From Cotesia glomerata (taxonomy: Eukaryota; Arthropoda; Insecta; Hymenoptera; Braconidae), in the NCBI RefSeq assembly GCF_020080835.1, contig NC_058162.1, forward strand, positions 6,277,323-6,341,322: DNA of 64,000 nt, given 5' to 3'. The position numbers and the translations under genes were made by a program. A model generated the notes under the pieces. It ran no database searches and was not told where the DNA came from. It saw nothing but the letters and a program-made list of their open reading frames with translations. This document shows, piece by piece, positions 50,358-61,953 of the stretch. How positions within the stretch are numbered: the first letter of the stretch is position 1; each line of letters opens with the position of its first letter.

Positions 50358-53164
50358 ATGAAAAGTGTGCTTTTTACTCTTGGTCTACTCTTCGTCAGTA
50401 AGTTACATTGTTTTTTGTTTTGTTTATCCAATTTTATTTTCAGGCCTTTTTGTTTCGTCTCCTCTCCAGAGATTTTATCCGAGTCTGTAAAAATTACGCG
50501 AAAAACTTTTGGGCTTAATTAAAAGTAACAAATTTGTCCGGTTGCTTTTTGTTAAAACTTAAAGTTTTTTAATTTATTTATCTGATTTTAAATTTAAAAA
50601 AATTATCTTAATTTTTGCTCATTTTTTTAAACAATAATTTATTCTGCAAAAAAATTTGAATTGGGATAAAAAAAAAATGTTAAAATTAATGATAGTTGAG
50701 TTTTATTTAAAAACAGTTGGTGTCAGTCATTGTTGCTGTTAGAGAGCGCCAACTGAGTTCAGAAATGTCCAATATGGCCGTCGCTATCTGGCCCGTATTT
50801 AGACTTATTTATTTTATTGTGAGTAAACCAGGAAAGCTAAGACAGTGATTTACGATAGCAACCTGTGGTTCGCCGATAGAAATCGATCGCAAAAAGAATT
50901 GAAAGAATTAATTGTGTCTTTCCAGAGATATCTCGTGTTTTAACATCGGGACGAATGTACGGCTTACGGATGTCGGGGATAGATAGACTTTTTTATTATT
51001 AATATCAGAGTTTGACTGATTTTTATCGTGATATGTCAATAAATAATTTAAAAGATATGAAATTTATTTGAAATGAAATATAATTCGATTGTCTTACAGA
51101 CTTTATAAAATAATATTTAGATTAATTATAGGTTAGAAAACAGAAAAACACGGCTTAAAGACAAACAACTATAAAGTAGAAAAAAATTAGAAAAAAGTAA
51201 TGAAAAAAATTTATTTTATTGTAAAGAAAGCTTTTAGTACTTGACACAATTAATGTAAATATTTATAAAAGTTAATAATTACAAAAAATATTTTAAAAAA
51301 TACCTCATGTTTTTTTTACAAAATAAATTTTTTTTTGTTATTCACTCTTTTCTTATTTAAATTATTTTATACTTTTTAGTTTTGCTTGTTATTAAACCGT
51401 ATTATTTATTTTCAAATTTTTTAGAATAATTAAAAACCACCCGGGAAAAAAACTTCTTGATTGAAATAAGACATTCTCTTCAAAAGTTCGTTCTTGTTTC
51501 AAGACATTAAGTTCTCTTAATGTTAGAAATTTATGAATCGAATCAAAAATATAGAACTCTTGGATGAAGAGAAGAAATACTTCATTGAAGAATTTTAGTT
51601 TCAGACAAAGTACTTTACTATTTTCACCCAAGACAATCAATTTCACTCAAGAATTTCTTTTTCTTGAATTAAGATACGCGGTAACGTTGATTTGAGATAT
51701 TATCGACTTGTTTCGAGGAATTAAAGAATGCTCGGAATTTTGTTATTGTCAATTTCAAAAATAAGTCTCAAGAATAAATTCAAATAATTAAATTTTTATT
51801 TTGTATTTTGAATGAAGAAAGTCTTTCTTAAACTAAAAATATGAAATTCTTAAAGAAAAATAAAATTATTCTCAATGATAAAAAATTGTGTTTTTTAAAG
51901 AAGAAATTAATTGTATCAATCATATGTTGATATACTCTTGATCAAAAATTTTAAATTTTCAAGAGAAGACAAAAAATTTTTGAATCAAAACAACTGGTTC
52001 TCTTTAAAATAATTTTCTTTTTTCAAGACCGTAAAAATGACGTAAGGTAAAAGCCCTAATAGATGATCACGTACCCGTATATGATTACTCCATGTATTTA
52101 TATATCTATATTCACAAATATAGGTATACAAATACATGAAGTGATCATATACTGGTACATGATCATCTATTGGGGCTTTTACCTTATATACAAGTCTAAG
52201 TAATAAAAACGCGTCAAAAATGAATAAAATAAACGACCGATAATTTCCCGCGAAATTTGAAATATGTTTATAAGGAAGACATAAAATATGACACTTTGTA
52301 TATTTAGTGCTTACATTATCGAGGGAGTATATAGAAGATGTTAAATCAATCTTTTTGAAATACATTACATTCCGATTTCGTATCGCTGAATCATATAAAT
52401 TTAAAATGTACTCAGTTGACACCGGCGCTGATACAGTTTTTTATATCACAGAGTATGATTTAAACATCACTTTTTTTTCCGATGCATCTAACTCAAATTT
52501 TCAAAATAAAAAAGTTAATTTCATGTTGAAAAAAAAAAATTATTCCCAAATAATTTGATTATACGAAAATTGAAGCAATTATTTTTATATTTTAGAAACT
52601 AATGGATTTATAAATTTGATTTTCGACAAAAAAAAATATCTATTGGGTAAAAAACCTTTACAGCAATGTTACACTCCTTGTTAATACAATATTTTTTTTT
52701 TTTATATCAAATTTCATGGATGAGAAAATTTTAAATAACAATAAAACTATCAAATAAAAATCTAAATACCAAACAAAAAAAAATATACAACGAAGTCTAT
52801 TATGAAAAGTAAAAAAATGAATTATATTTTCAAATTTCACAGAGCTATGAATTTAGTACGTGACAAAAGACAATAAAAAGGGAATTAACGTTATAAATCT
52901 CATCAAAGAATAGTATAGCTGACGGTTTTACTATAAAAAGAAATAGAGTAGAAAGTAAAACTAAAAAAATTTATATTTCTATCCGAAGGTCCCGGAGGGT
53001 GCATCGATAATAATCATGGTGACAACAGTAAAGATATTGAGTTCGATTTTGATCCTCTTGATCGTGGACCATACTTTGATGTGGCAGCATCTCATAATGT
53101 CACTGCACTTGTCGGCAAGTCTGCACTACTCAGGTGTCGTGTGAGAAACTTGGGAGATCGTACG
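50358..53164 (+). CDS. dpr-family immunoglobulin cell-surface protein, first two coding exons (partial)
   Basis: Dpr proteins are two-Ig-domain neuronal surface proteins that pair with DIP proteins in synaptic partner choice. Exon 1, 50358-50397, encodes MKSVLFTLGLLFV, a signal peptide, and leaves phase 1 at donor GTAAGTT. Exon 2, 52989-53164, begins with the two bases that complete a Ser codon and reads PGGCIDNNHGD, an acidic linker, then PYFD, NVTALVGKSALLRCRVRNLG with the first Ig1 cysteine and RNLGDRT before donor GTGAGT. That block is a hallmark of the first Ig domain in the dpr family. The exon with the expected VSW start is not within the remaining 10.8 kb. Exon 1 rests on phase match and signal-peptide form and is less certain than exon 2. 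The acceptor before exon 2 has a weak pyrimidine tract. Which dpr paralogue it is cannot be told. Confidence 0.8.
50398..52044 (+). other. dpr-type intron 1, non-repeat part
   Basis: AT-rich apart from a higher-GC patch at 50730-50990 (AGAGAGCGCCAACTGAG, GGCCGTCGCTATCTGGCCCG) of unknown nature. The frame 51392-51646 has no domain. Confidence 0.4.
52045..52184. repeat. 140-bp foldback MITE, AGGTAAAAGCCCC family
   Basis: AGGTAAAAGCCCTAATAGAT and its inverted partner at the right end, with TA at 52043-52044 and 52185-52186. The interior is also nearly palindromic (GATCACGTACCCGTATATGA against its inverted form). Lies in dpr intron 1. Confidence 0.8.
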
Positions 53165-53582
53165 GTGAGTTTATTAAATTTCTTTTTATTTCTTCCTCCG
53201 CTTTAGTTTTGATAGTTTTTTTACTACCGACAATCGACTACTCAGCTTCTGCTTAAAATTTCTATTATATCTAACTTTATAAGTCGATTAAATAATTTAG
53301 AATTAATTATCTTGGAGTAATTTATTGTAATGTATAATTAAGCTGAGTTCATGCTCATAATGAACTGGATAATGATGGTTTACTTAAAATATCAAAGTTT
53401 AATATTGCTAGTAAGGTAATATGAAACTTATTTATAATAGGTATCATCATTGTCATTATTAAATAAATTTATACTCAAGAAGATTGAAGTATAATATTAG
53501 TTTTTTCATTTTTTATTATTATAATAATTGTACAATTAATTTTTTTAACTTAATTTAAATATGAATATTTTTAATTTATATA

Positions 53583-53803
53583 CAGAAAAAAAATTTACTT
53601 GAATCAAGTAGATAATTTTGAAGAATTTCATCTTCTTGATTTAATAAGTTAAAAAATTTCCAAACTAAGAAATTTTTTTTGGTTTAAGTAAATTTTACTT
53701 GATTCAATAATTTTTCGTCTTCTTCAAGACAATGAAACTCTTGAAAATTATTTTCTTGGTTTAAGAATTTTTCTCTCAATTTAAGTTAATTTTTTTTTGA
53801 GTC
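53583..53803. repeat. CTTGATTCAAG-rich AT element, copy
   Basis: ACAGAAAAAAAATTTACTTG with ATCAAGTAGATAATTTTGAA opens it, and the inverted TTAAGTTAATTTTTTTTTGA closes it. Nearly the same sequence recurs at 53983-54197. Confidence 0.6.
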
Positions 53804-53811
53804 TATAATTG

Positions 53812-53960
53812 AGAGAATAAGGAAAATTTAGTCATCTGTGTATTTATGAGACAAAATGGGATTTTTAAATTAAATTTGGTAGAATATTCAAAAGGTCTTG
53901 ACTTGAGTTTGTGTTTTTTCAAGATTTAACAGAATTTTTAACGACAGTTAATTTATTATA
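53812..53960 (+). repeat. One arm of the foldback family seen at 14189
   Basis: GAGAATAAGGAAAATTTAGT, TTTATGAGACAAAATGGG, AGGTCTTGACTTGAG and GTTAATTTATTATAAG follow the same order as the left arm at 14189-14350. Confidence 0.55.
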
Positions 53961-53982
53961 AGTTTTTGGAGTAATTCTAGAG

Positions 53983-54197
53983 AAAAAAAAATTTACTTGA
54001 ATGAAGTAGATAATTTTGAAGAACTTAATCTTCTTGATTTAAGTAGAAAAATTTCCAAACTAAGAAATTTTTTTGGTTTAAGTAAATTTTACTTGATTCA
54101 ATAATTTTTCGTCTTGATACAAGACAATGTAACTCTTCAAATTATTTATTGGTTTAAGAATTTTTCTCTTAATTCTAGTTAATTTTTTTTCAGTATA
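53983..54197. repeat. CTTGATTCAAG-rich AT element, second copy
   Basis: GAAGTAGATAATTTTGAAGA, AAGAAATTTTTTTGGTTTAA and TTTTCAGTAT-type right end. Close relative of 53583-53803. Between them they flank the single arm at 53812. Confidence 0.6.
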
Positions 54198-54525
54198 TTT
54201 TTTAATGACAATAAATTTCTTATATTAAGTTTTTTGAAGGAGTTTTTAATAGTGTGTTGGTTTTATAAAATTGTTCCGTCATATATTTTTTATTAATTTA
54301 CCGGTAATTGATTCTGACACATTAGTATTTAAATAACTTTTTTTTTGGTTTTTAAAACCACCCTTAAACTTTCTATGCGATAATTAGTTGCTGAACTTTT
54401 TATTTTTAAGTATTTTGTTATACAGCCGTCATATCAATATTATTTTAGTAACTTATTTAAAAAGTATCCAAACTATATATATTATAATTTAAAATATCAA
54501 AAAATCATCAAGATTTTTCTTTCCC

Positions 54526-54826
54526 CTCCGTTCTTTCCCAACTCCCTTAAAAAATTTGCTTTAATATGGCTCTTTACCGTAAAATGGACGGTGGCGTTGT
54601 TTGCTCGGTGGGTCTTATATACGTGACTGAATAAAGTAGTCAGTACTTGTCTCGGATAGCTTAAATGGTAGAGCCCTTGGCGCGTAACCGAGAGATCTGG
54701 GTTCGATTCCCAGTCTGGGCTGTCTGATTATTTTTTCAATTACGGAAAAATTCCCACTGAGTAGGTCCCCCCTTTCCCCTATCCGTTCTTTCCCAACACC
54801 CTTAAAAAAAAATTTGCTTTAATATG
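54526..54826 (+). mobile_element. tRNA-derived SINE (family 3) preceded by a second 3' end
   Basis: The full copy starts near 54622 with GACTGAATAAAGTAGTCAG. The tRNA-like head at 54650-54720 has GATAGCTTAAATGGTAGAG (A box) and GGTTCGATTCC (B box) with a perfect T stem; the acceptor stem does not pair. The tail is CACTGAGTAGGTCCCCCC, then TCCGTTCTTTCCCAAC and TTTGCTTTAATATGG. Another 3' end with the same motifs precedes it at 54526-54576. A second copy is at 58850-59063. Confidence 0.75.
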
Positions 54827-56727
54827 GCAAGATAGGGAAGATAAATTTCTTCAATTCACAATTCGTAACTCACAGTCGTCACATAAGGACTACAGGAAGC
54901 TAGTTTGTACTTATTTTGCTATTTCTTCTGATTAATTGTTACTTCACAGTGTATTTCAATAATTAATGATGAAGAAATATTATACTTAATTCTATTGGAT
55001 GGATTAACAACAGATATTATTTAAACATGAATAATCATACTTTACAATATCGTGTTTTTATTGAATGATTAATTATTTTTAATATATTGGTTCAGTTTGA
55101 TTGAAAATTTTTCATGCGAGTGTTATTTTTTAGTTCAATTCATTGCCGATGCGATTAAATAATTTATGGTTATTATTATTTTAAATCAATTAAATGAACT
55201 GATTTTTATTAAACAGTTAGAAAATCAATTAAAAACTTTTCCACCGTCAAATATTTATCCCAATTTTCATCCATTCTAATAGAAAAAATTAAATAATTTT
55301 TTTCATAAAAAAAAGTAATTTATTTAAAAAAAATAACAATAATATTTATAATAACAATAACAATAGTTCAAGTCATAATATAAAAGTATAAATCTCACTC
55401 CAGAACTTAAATTATTTAATAAAGCAAATAAAATTTTATTTATGTCACATTTAATTTTAATAGTCGGACGATAAAGTCAAGATTTTCAATTAAAATTGAA
55501 ATTTTAATATTTTTTTTTAATTACCATCTACTATTTTCTTTTATTTGACGCAATAAAAAAGAAGTATGTTAAATTTGTGGGGCTCGTAAATTCTCGTTGA
55601 ATTTCTTCCCCTGGATTTCGGGGAATTATTTTTTATTTATAATGTAATTGTAAAAAGTTTTGACGATTAAATCAAAAGTTATAACTGTAGCTATATACCT
55701 ATATACCTTTATAAGGTCAAGTAAAGTAAGACTCAGGTTAACAAAAACGATCGATTCAAATCTTCCCGAAATTTAGATTGAGACCGACGACAAAGTTACT
55801 ACCGATAGTTTACTGTATTGATCTCTCTTTCTCTCTCCATTTTCCACAGTATATACCAATATATACCGATGAATTTTTTTAACCCATTCTGTTCCGAGTT
55901 AAGTTCTTACTTTTTCATTCGATTTATCCTCTACTTTTTTCTTCTCTGTTTAGTAAAATGTGAACGGAAAAGTTGAGTTCTTACGTTAAATATTAATGTA
56001 AGAACTTGCATACGTAAGTTACTTACTCGGAAAATCCTATAAAATTCCAAACAAAATATATAAACCAGTCGAATTAAAATAGCAGTGCTTCTATCTTTGT
56101 TCTTGAACAACTTGAGAAATATTATCGCATTAAACATCTATTTAACAAACTTTGTTTCAACAATTCAGAGTGAAAATTTTTTTTAATAAATTTACAATTA
56201 AATATTTAGATTTCAAAATATTCTATACAATATCGCCAACTATTATTATACACCCCACACATAAACTCACCGAGTCAAGAGTATCAGAAAATTAAATGTA
56301 AATTCAAATTTTAACGGCTTGGAAATTAGCATTAAAAATAAAATTACGGACCGTCATCTTCTGGTGAATAAATGAACAAATGAGAATTGATTAGTCAAAT
56401 TGAAGCTATTTTTTTTTCTACCAATTAAAACATCACTTATTATTCATGTAAAATCATTTTTTTATGAAAAAATTTTACACATTGTCAATTTTCGTTTTAC
56501 CTTGGAGTTAAATTTTATATTTTTATAAGCTTGTATTTTGCTCAATATTATAAGCGTAAAACTTTTACTTCAAATTGAAATTTCGCTGAGAACGAAGTCT
56601 CTATAAAATTTAAAAAGAACTTTTTATAGAGAGTAAAATTCTCTGCGAAAAGTATCTGATGATTTTTTCGCACCTTCAATAGCTTACTCATAATTTTGAT
56701 TTCAAATTTTTATGGAAAAAAAGTTTT
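54827..56727. other. Probable dpr intron, no recognised element
   Basis: AT-rich. The frame at 55931-56137 (minus) shows no domain. Confidence 0.5.
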
Positions 56728-56882
56728 AACTTCCCGCTAAAAATCTCAGATTTTCAAAAATCGGGAAGTTATTGTTTTTACCCCGTTTGGCAAAAATCGA
56801 GTTTTCATCAGATCTCGACGTTTGAAGGTCACAGGAAGCTTCCCTGACTACCCCCGCGATGTTGTCACTATGTCTGTATGTA

Positions 56883-56933
<51 letters not shown>

Positions 56934-58422
56934 CTATGTGACTCGCTTATAACTTTTGAACGGTTGAACCGATTTCATCGCGGTTGGTGCCATTCGAAAG
57001 GGCTACGCTGAACTTAGATTTCCTGAGAATTTGAACCGATTCGGACCGATAGATTTTAAGAAATCTTGAAAAATCTTAAAAAAAATAAGAAAAAAATCAT
57101 TTTTGAAAGTGGTTTTTTTGGAATATCTTTTAAACGGCTCTATCGATCAACTTCAAAAACTAATCCGCCCTTAAGCTTGAAAAACCACGCCGATCGGCGT
57201 CAACCCGATCAAAATCGGTTGATTCGTTCGAGAGATAGCGTGAACGAAAGAAAACCGAAAAAAACCGAAAAAAGTGTTTTTTTCACATAACTTCGTCATT
57301 TCTTTTATTAATTTATAGAGCTTAAAAAACCGCGTCGATTGCCGCCAAAAACGTAGAAATCGGTTAATTAGTTCAAAAGATATCGTCAATAAAAGATTTG
57401 AAAACAAGTGTTTTTTTAAAATCACTGCGACATTTTTAACTTCCCACTAACAAAATCGAAGATTTTCAAAAATTAGGAAGTTATTGTTTTCACCCTGTTT
57501 TGAAAAAATCGAGTTTTCATCAGATCTCGACGTTTTAAGGTCATAGGAAGCTTCCCTGAAAAAATCATTTTTGAAAGTGGTTTTTTTGGAATATCTTTTA
57601 AACGGCTCGATCGATCAATTTCAAAAACTAATCAGCTCTTAACGTCAAAAAACCACGCCGATCGGCGCTAATCCGGTCAAAATCGGTTGATTCGTTCGAG
57701 AGATAGCGTGAACGAAAGAAAACCGAAAAAAACCGAAAAAACTGTTTTTTTCACATAACTTCGTCATTTCTTCTCGGATCGTTTTTGATGATATAGAATA
57801 ATTTCAGAGGTTAAAAAACCGCGTCGATTGCCGCCGAAAACGTGGAAATCGGTTGATTAGTTCGAGAGATATCCTCGACGAAATATTTGGAAATAAGGAT
57901 TTTTTCAACATAACTTCGACATTTTTTGGAATAACTTTCAAACAGCTCTACCGATCGATTCCAAAAACTAATCAGCTCTTAACATCATAAAACCACGTCG
58001 ATTGCCACCAAGCTGGTCAAAATCGGTTGATTCGTTCGAGAGAGATCGTGAACGAAAGAAAACCGAAAAAGTGTTTTTCAGAGTTACTCCGAAATTTCTA
58101 GTTTGACCAATTGAAACTTAGAAATTATTTATAAGGCTTAAAAAACTACGTAGAATGCCGCCAACCGCGTAAAAATCGGTTCATTCATTCAAAAGTTATT
58201 GCGGTATGAACATTCAAAAAATAGTGTTCCATGAAACTTCTATCAGACTTTTGAGCTCAAAGAGCTCAAAAAGCATAGAAAAGGTATCTTTTTGAGCTCG
58301 GAGAGCTTAAAACAACACACAGATTGTACTTTTGAGCTCGAAGAGCTCAAAAAAGCGGCCAGGTATTAACGGAATTAGCGGGAAGTTGCAGGGATGGCCT
58401 TTAGGGTCAACCGTTTTCCTAA
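56728..58422 (+). mobile_element. Two fused AACTTCCC-family elements, copy B
   Basis: A first start AACTTCCCGCTAAA at 56728 with a TG run near 56887-56931 is followed by a second start AACTTCCCACTAAC at 57438. The second lacks the TG run and goes straight from AGGAAGCTTCCCTGA into the AAAATCATTTTTGAAAGTGG block. Three GAGCTC hairpins start at 58251, 58292 and 58332. The end is GGGATGGCCTTTAGGGTCAA near 58422. Confidence 0.8.
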
Positions 58423-58429
58423 TTTTTTT

Positions 58430-58507
58430 TTTGTCATATCAACCGTGAAAGTTGGATTTTCGAAACATACAGAGGGCGCAAAGAATACGATTTCTGACAA
58501 TCTATAG
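58430..58507 (+). repeat. 78-bp dispersed repeat, copy 2
   Basis: Matches 42513-42594 with few differences. It starts right after the AACTTCCC-family element. Confidence 0.6.
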
Positions 58508-58613
58508 ATTGATCTGTAATAAAAATTAAAAAAATTGAGAGCTGTCTGCTAATTTCAGCATCATAATTATTAATGTCTATTATAGTTAACTATTTCAATA
58601 CATATTTGTCTAA

Positions 58614-58614
<1 letters not shown>

Positions 58615-58651
<37 letters not shown>
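58615..58651. repeat. (TA)n microsatellite
   Basis: About 18 AT units. Confidence 0.93.
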
Positions 58652-58654
<3 letters not shown>

Positions 58655-58806
58655 TATTTTATTTATTTCTACAAAAATTAAACAAAATACATTTGTAAAC
58701 TGAGTTAATTTTCATGATTTATTTTTTACAAATCACGTTGAGAAATAACAGTGGCGACCGTAGCGAGACCAAGCGTAATTTTTATTTAAAGTGAGATTTG
58801 TTAATA

Positions 58807-59493
58807 CAGTGGACTCTCGATAACTCGAACTTCAAGGGAAGTGATAAAAACTTGACTGAATAAAGTAGTCAGTACTTGTCTCGGATAGCTTAACTGGTAG
58901 AGCCCTTGGCGCGTAACCGAGAGATCTGGGTTCGATTCCCAGTCTGGGCTGTCTGATTATTTTTTCAATTACGGAAAAAAAAAAAAATTCCCACTGAGTA
59001 GGTCCCCCCCTTTCCCCTATCCGTTCTTTCCCAACTCCCTTAAAAATTTGCTTTAATATGGCTATACGAGTTAACGAGTTTTCGACTTAACAAGATGTTC
59101 AAAATTTGCAAGTAGACCAAAAAAATTAAGAAAACACTTGATTTGCAAGAAAATAACTTAGAGAGAAAATATACATTGCAAATAAGAATATAAGAAGCAT
59201 TGAAAATTCTTGTAGGAATTTAGATTTGATTGCTATAAGCTTGGACAGTTCGGAAAAAAACGTCTTTATATTTTACTAACTTCGACTTATAGAGTTTCAC
59301 TTTTAAAATTCGAGTTATAGAGTATAAATATCCTTTATCGATACTGGAAGGGAAACAATACCAAGTTCAAGTTACAGAGTCTAAATAATTCGAGATATCG
59401 CGAATTAAAGAATTCAGCGGAAGGGAATACAAATTTTTTTCGAGTTACTGAGGATTTCGACTTAACAAGGTTCGAGTTATCGAGAGTCCACTG
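58807..59493. mobile_element. pogo/Tigger-like MITE containing a nested SINE
   Basis: CAGTGGACTCTCGATAACTC at 58807 has its exact inverted partner ending at 59493; TA flanks both ends (58805-58806, 59494-59495). CAGT-G-CTCTCG ends with TA duplications are typical of pogo/Tigger-type elements. Without the SINE at 58850-59063 it is about 475 bp with no transposase. Internal sub-repeats of TCGAGTTA-type sequence lie near its right end. Confidence 0.82.
58850..59063 (+). mobile_element. tRNA-derived SINE (family 3), second copy
   Basis: Runs from GACTGAATAAAGTAGTCAG to TTTGCTTTAATATGGC and matches 54622-54826 closely. The tRNA-like head is at 58879-58950. It is inserted in the Tigger-like MITE. 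No clear target duplication was recognised. Confidence 0.78.
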
Positions 59494-59743
59494 TAGTTAA
59501 CAAATCTTTATTTAAATGAAATAAATGAGTCGATTCAGTTAAATAAACCAAAACGAGGTAGTATTTGAACCAAAGTAATAAATATTTGAATAAAAGAAAT
59601 TTGTTAACATTAAATATATATTTTTAATTTATTTCAAATAAATCTGCGCATTTGAGCCAAACAAACTGTTTTCTCAGTGTACGCTCGTCTGGATAAATAA
59701 CTCGGTCTTGATAAGAATGGGACCATAGCCTCAAACTTGTGAC

Positions 59744-59806
59744 GTCACTTCAAGCCGTCAAAATCCCTACCTTTGCGCATATGTATCGAAAATAACTATT
59801 TTAGAA
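59744..59806 (+). repeat. Dispersed repeat containing TGACGTCA, copy 2
   Basis: Same order of motifs as 44255-44325, differing at few bases. Confidence 0.65.
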
Positions 59807-60114
59807 CTTTTAAGGAGTTATACGCTTGTAAGAGGCCGAAAAAAAAAACTTTCCAATTTTTCGATTTTTTTTAAGAGGCTTTTTAATTGAATAATATGAA
59901 AATGGATGTCCTTATAGTAGTTACTTTGAAATTTATTAATAAAGCTTTTTTTTTTTTTTTTTTTCAAATAATTATTTTTCTTACCTTTGTCAAAAAAAAA
60001 AAATTATTGATTTTTAATAAAAATTTAAGCTTTAAATTTTTTGCAAAAACATGAAAAATTTATCAAAATTATTAATCTTTAGATCAACTACTAAAATTAC
60101 AGTGAAGAAAATCG

Positions 60115-60325
60115 TATAAAAATTAGACACTGATTTTATCAGACGTTGTTCGATAAATCTTGCTCACTGATTTTAAAAAGACAGTTTTGAGAAAAAGGCG
60201 TTTAAAAATATTAGACCTTAGCCCCAATAAAATTGTGGCATGTTCGGGAAACAGCTTTATAAATATATATATTAGAAATATAACTGAAAATACTTGTCCG
60301 ATTGGCATCAATTTTTTTATGTATT
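60115..60325 (-). repeat. Dispersed repeat, copy 2
   Basis: Inverted relative of 37780-37975, sharing GCCAATCGGACAAGTATTTT and GAGCAAGATTTATCGAA on the minus strand. Confidence 0.6.
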
Positions 60326-60672
60326 TTTGAATACATGTACATTGAAAAAATTTGATGTTTTAAACTAAAATTCTTGGTCTTGTTTAAAAATTTTCATTTT
60401 TTTTTAATGTTTTTTTTTTCCTTTCAATATCAACACACGCCCACTAATTTAATACTTTATACAGTACAAGTTCTTGAACTTAAAGTACACAGAAGTTTAT
60501 TATTTCGAGCCCAGGTGCTGGCATAAAAATATAAGAAAAGTTGTAAATTTGCCAAAGCAAATAACACAGCTCGCTCTGTCACTCTCAAATAGAAGAATTG
60601 AGAAATATTTGTCACGCTCGTGCGAAGAATAAAAACCCCAAAACGATTTCTCAAATTTCCAATTTTCCAAAA

Positions 60673-60822
60673 ATGACTAATCATGAAAAATATTTGAACT
60701 CTAGGAAATTTTTACGTCAAGTTACATTTACAAAATTACTTAGATTAGATTTAAATCATCATCATCCATTTGAAACTCACTATAAAGACTCTATTAGACG
60801 GCTTAAGTCTTATCACCATTAA
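60673..60822 (+). other. Short open frame of unknown status
   Basis: From the ATG at 60673 it reads 49 codons rich in Lys, Arg and His (MTNHEKYLNSRKFLRQ, then HHHPFETHYKDS) before TAA. Its composition looks more protein-like than that of neighbouring frames. No family recognised, no clear splice sites; it could be a remnant of a retro-copied gene or chance. Confidence 0.15.
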
Positions 60823-60980
60823 ACTTAATTAAAAATCGTGACGTTGAACCCTAATGTACCGGAAGCTTAATTTAAACAATATAACTCCATAAACTTTCTA
60901 AAATTTTTTAAATTAACATTCAGCTGCTTTTTTTTTAATAGCTCAAGAAACAAAATAAATTTTTTTCATTCATTGCTATA

Positions 60981-61951
60981 AGGTAAAAGCCCCAATTATT
61001 GACGGGGGTCTAAATATTGACACCCTAAATTATTTTTAAATATATTAAATTATCTGTAATAAGAATAACGATCAAATAAATTTTTATTAAATTCTAATTA
61101 ATTAAAAAATTGAAAAAAATCACATTCAGTTCAAAATATTAAATATTAATTATTAAAAAAAAATAAAGTTAGCACCAGTTCATCAAATCAGCTTACAAGC
61201 GTCTATTTTCTTAACAACTTTGGTTAGAAAAGCATTTTTTTTAACTGCCGAGTTTAAATTAATTTTTTCATGTAATTATATGACCTATTTTTTTTTTTAA
61301 TTAACAGTACATGAAATATTTACAAAATTGAATAATCGAAATTAATTGTATGCTTTATAATATTTAAATAATGGGAGTCAATAACTAGTTCATAATTTTT
61401 ATGGTGAATCCCATATTGACAGCCGGTCGACAGCGCTATGACGCCTTTTTTTTAAGTATAAAATACGTTATATACGCGATTATATTCAAGGCTTTTAACT
61501 GTCAAATAACTCGGCGTGTTTTAGTGTTAAATAAGTTTTTAAATAAATTGCTATATTTTTCATAATAATTATTCATTCATAGAAATTATTATTAATTAAC
61601 TTTAATAATATTGATTACTTTATATCAAGTTTTTGATAAATAACAATATAACCAAATGATTCGACGCATGTGCAGTAGGGGCGTCAATAATTGGGGTTAC
61701 GGTACGTCAATAATTAGATCAATCAGTTTTTTAACCCGTCAATAATTGGTGTATCCAGATCATATATTTAATTATTTAAAATTAATTAGTAAATATCACT
61801 GATTATCATTTTAAAAAAAGAAATTGATTAGTTAAAACATTACTGAAGACATTACCACAAACAAAATTCATCGATATTTATATTTGATTGCTTAAAAAAA
61901 ATGAAATCATAACTTTGTCTTTTATAGCGTCAATAATTGGGGCTTTTACCT
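60981..61951. repeat. 971-bp element, AGGTAAAAGCCCC family
   Basis: AGGTAAAAGCCCCAATTATT at the left and its inverted partner at the right, with TA at 60979-60980 and 61952-61953. GTCAATAATTGGGG-like motifs recur inside near 61680-61755. No ORF over 60 codons, so non-autonomous. Confidence 0.8.
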
Positions 61952-61953
61952 TA

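Noticed and set aside
54650..54720. Functional tRNA gene
   Set aside because: A and B boxes and the T stem are good, but the acceptor stem does not pair and the sequence recurs at 58879 within the same longer repeat. It is a SINE head.
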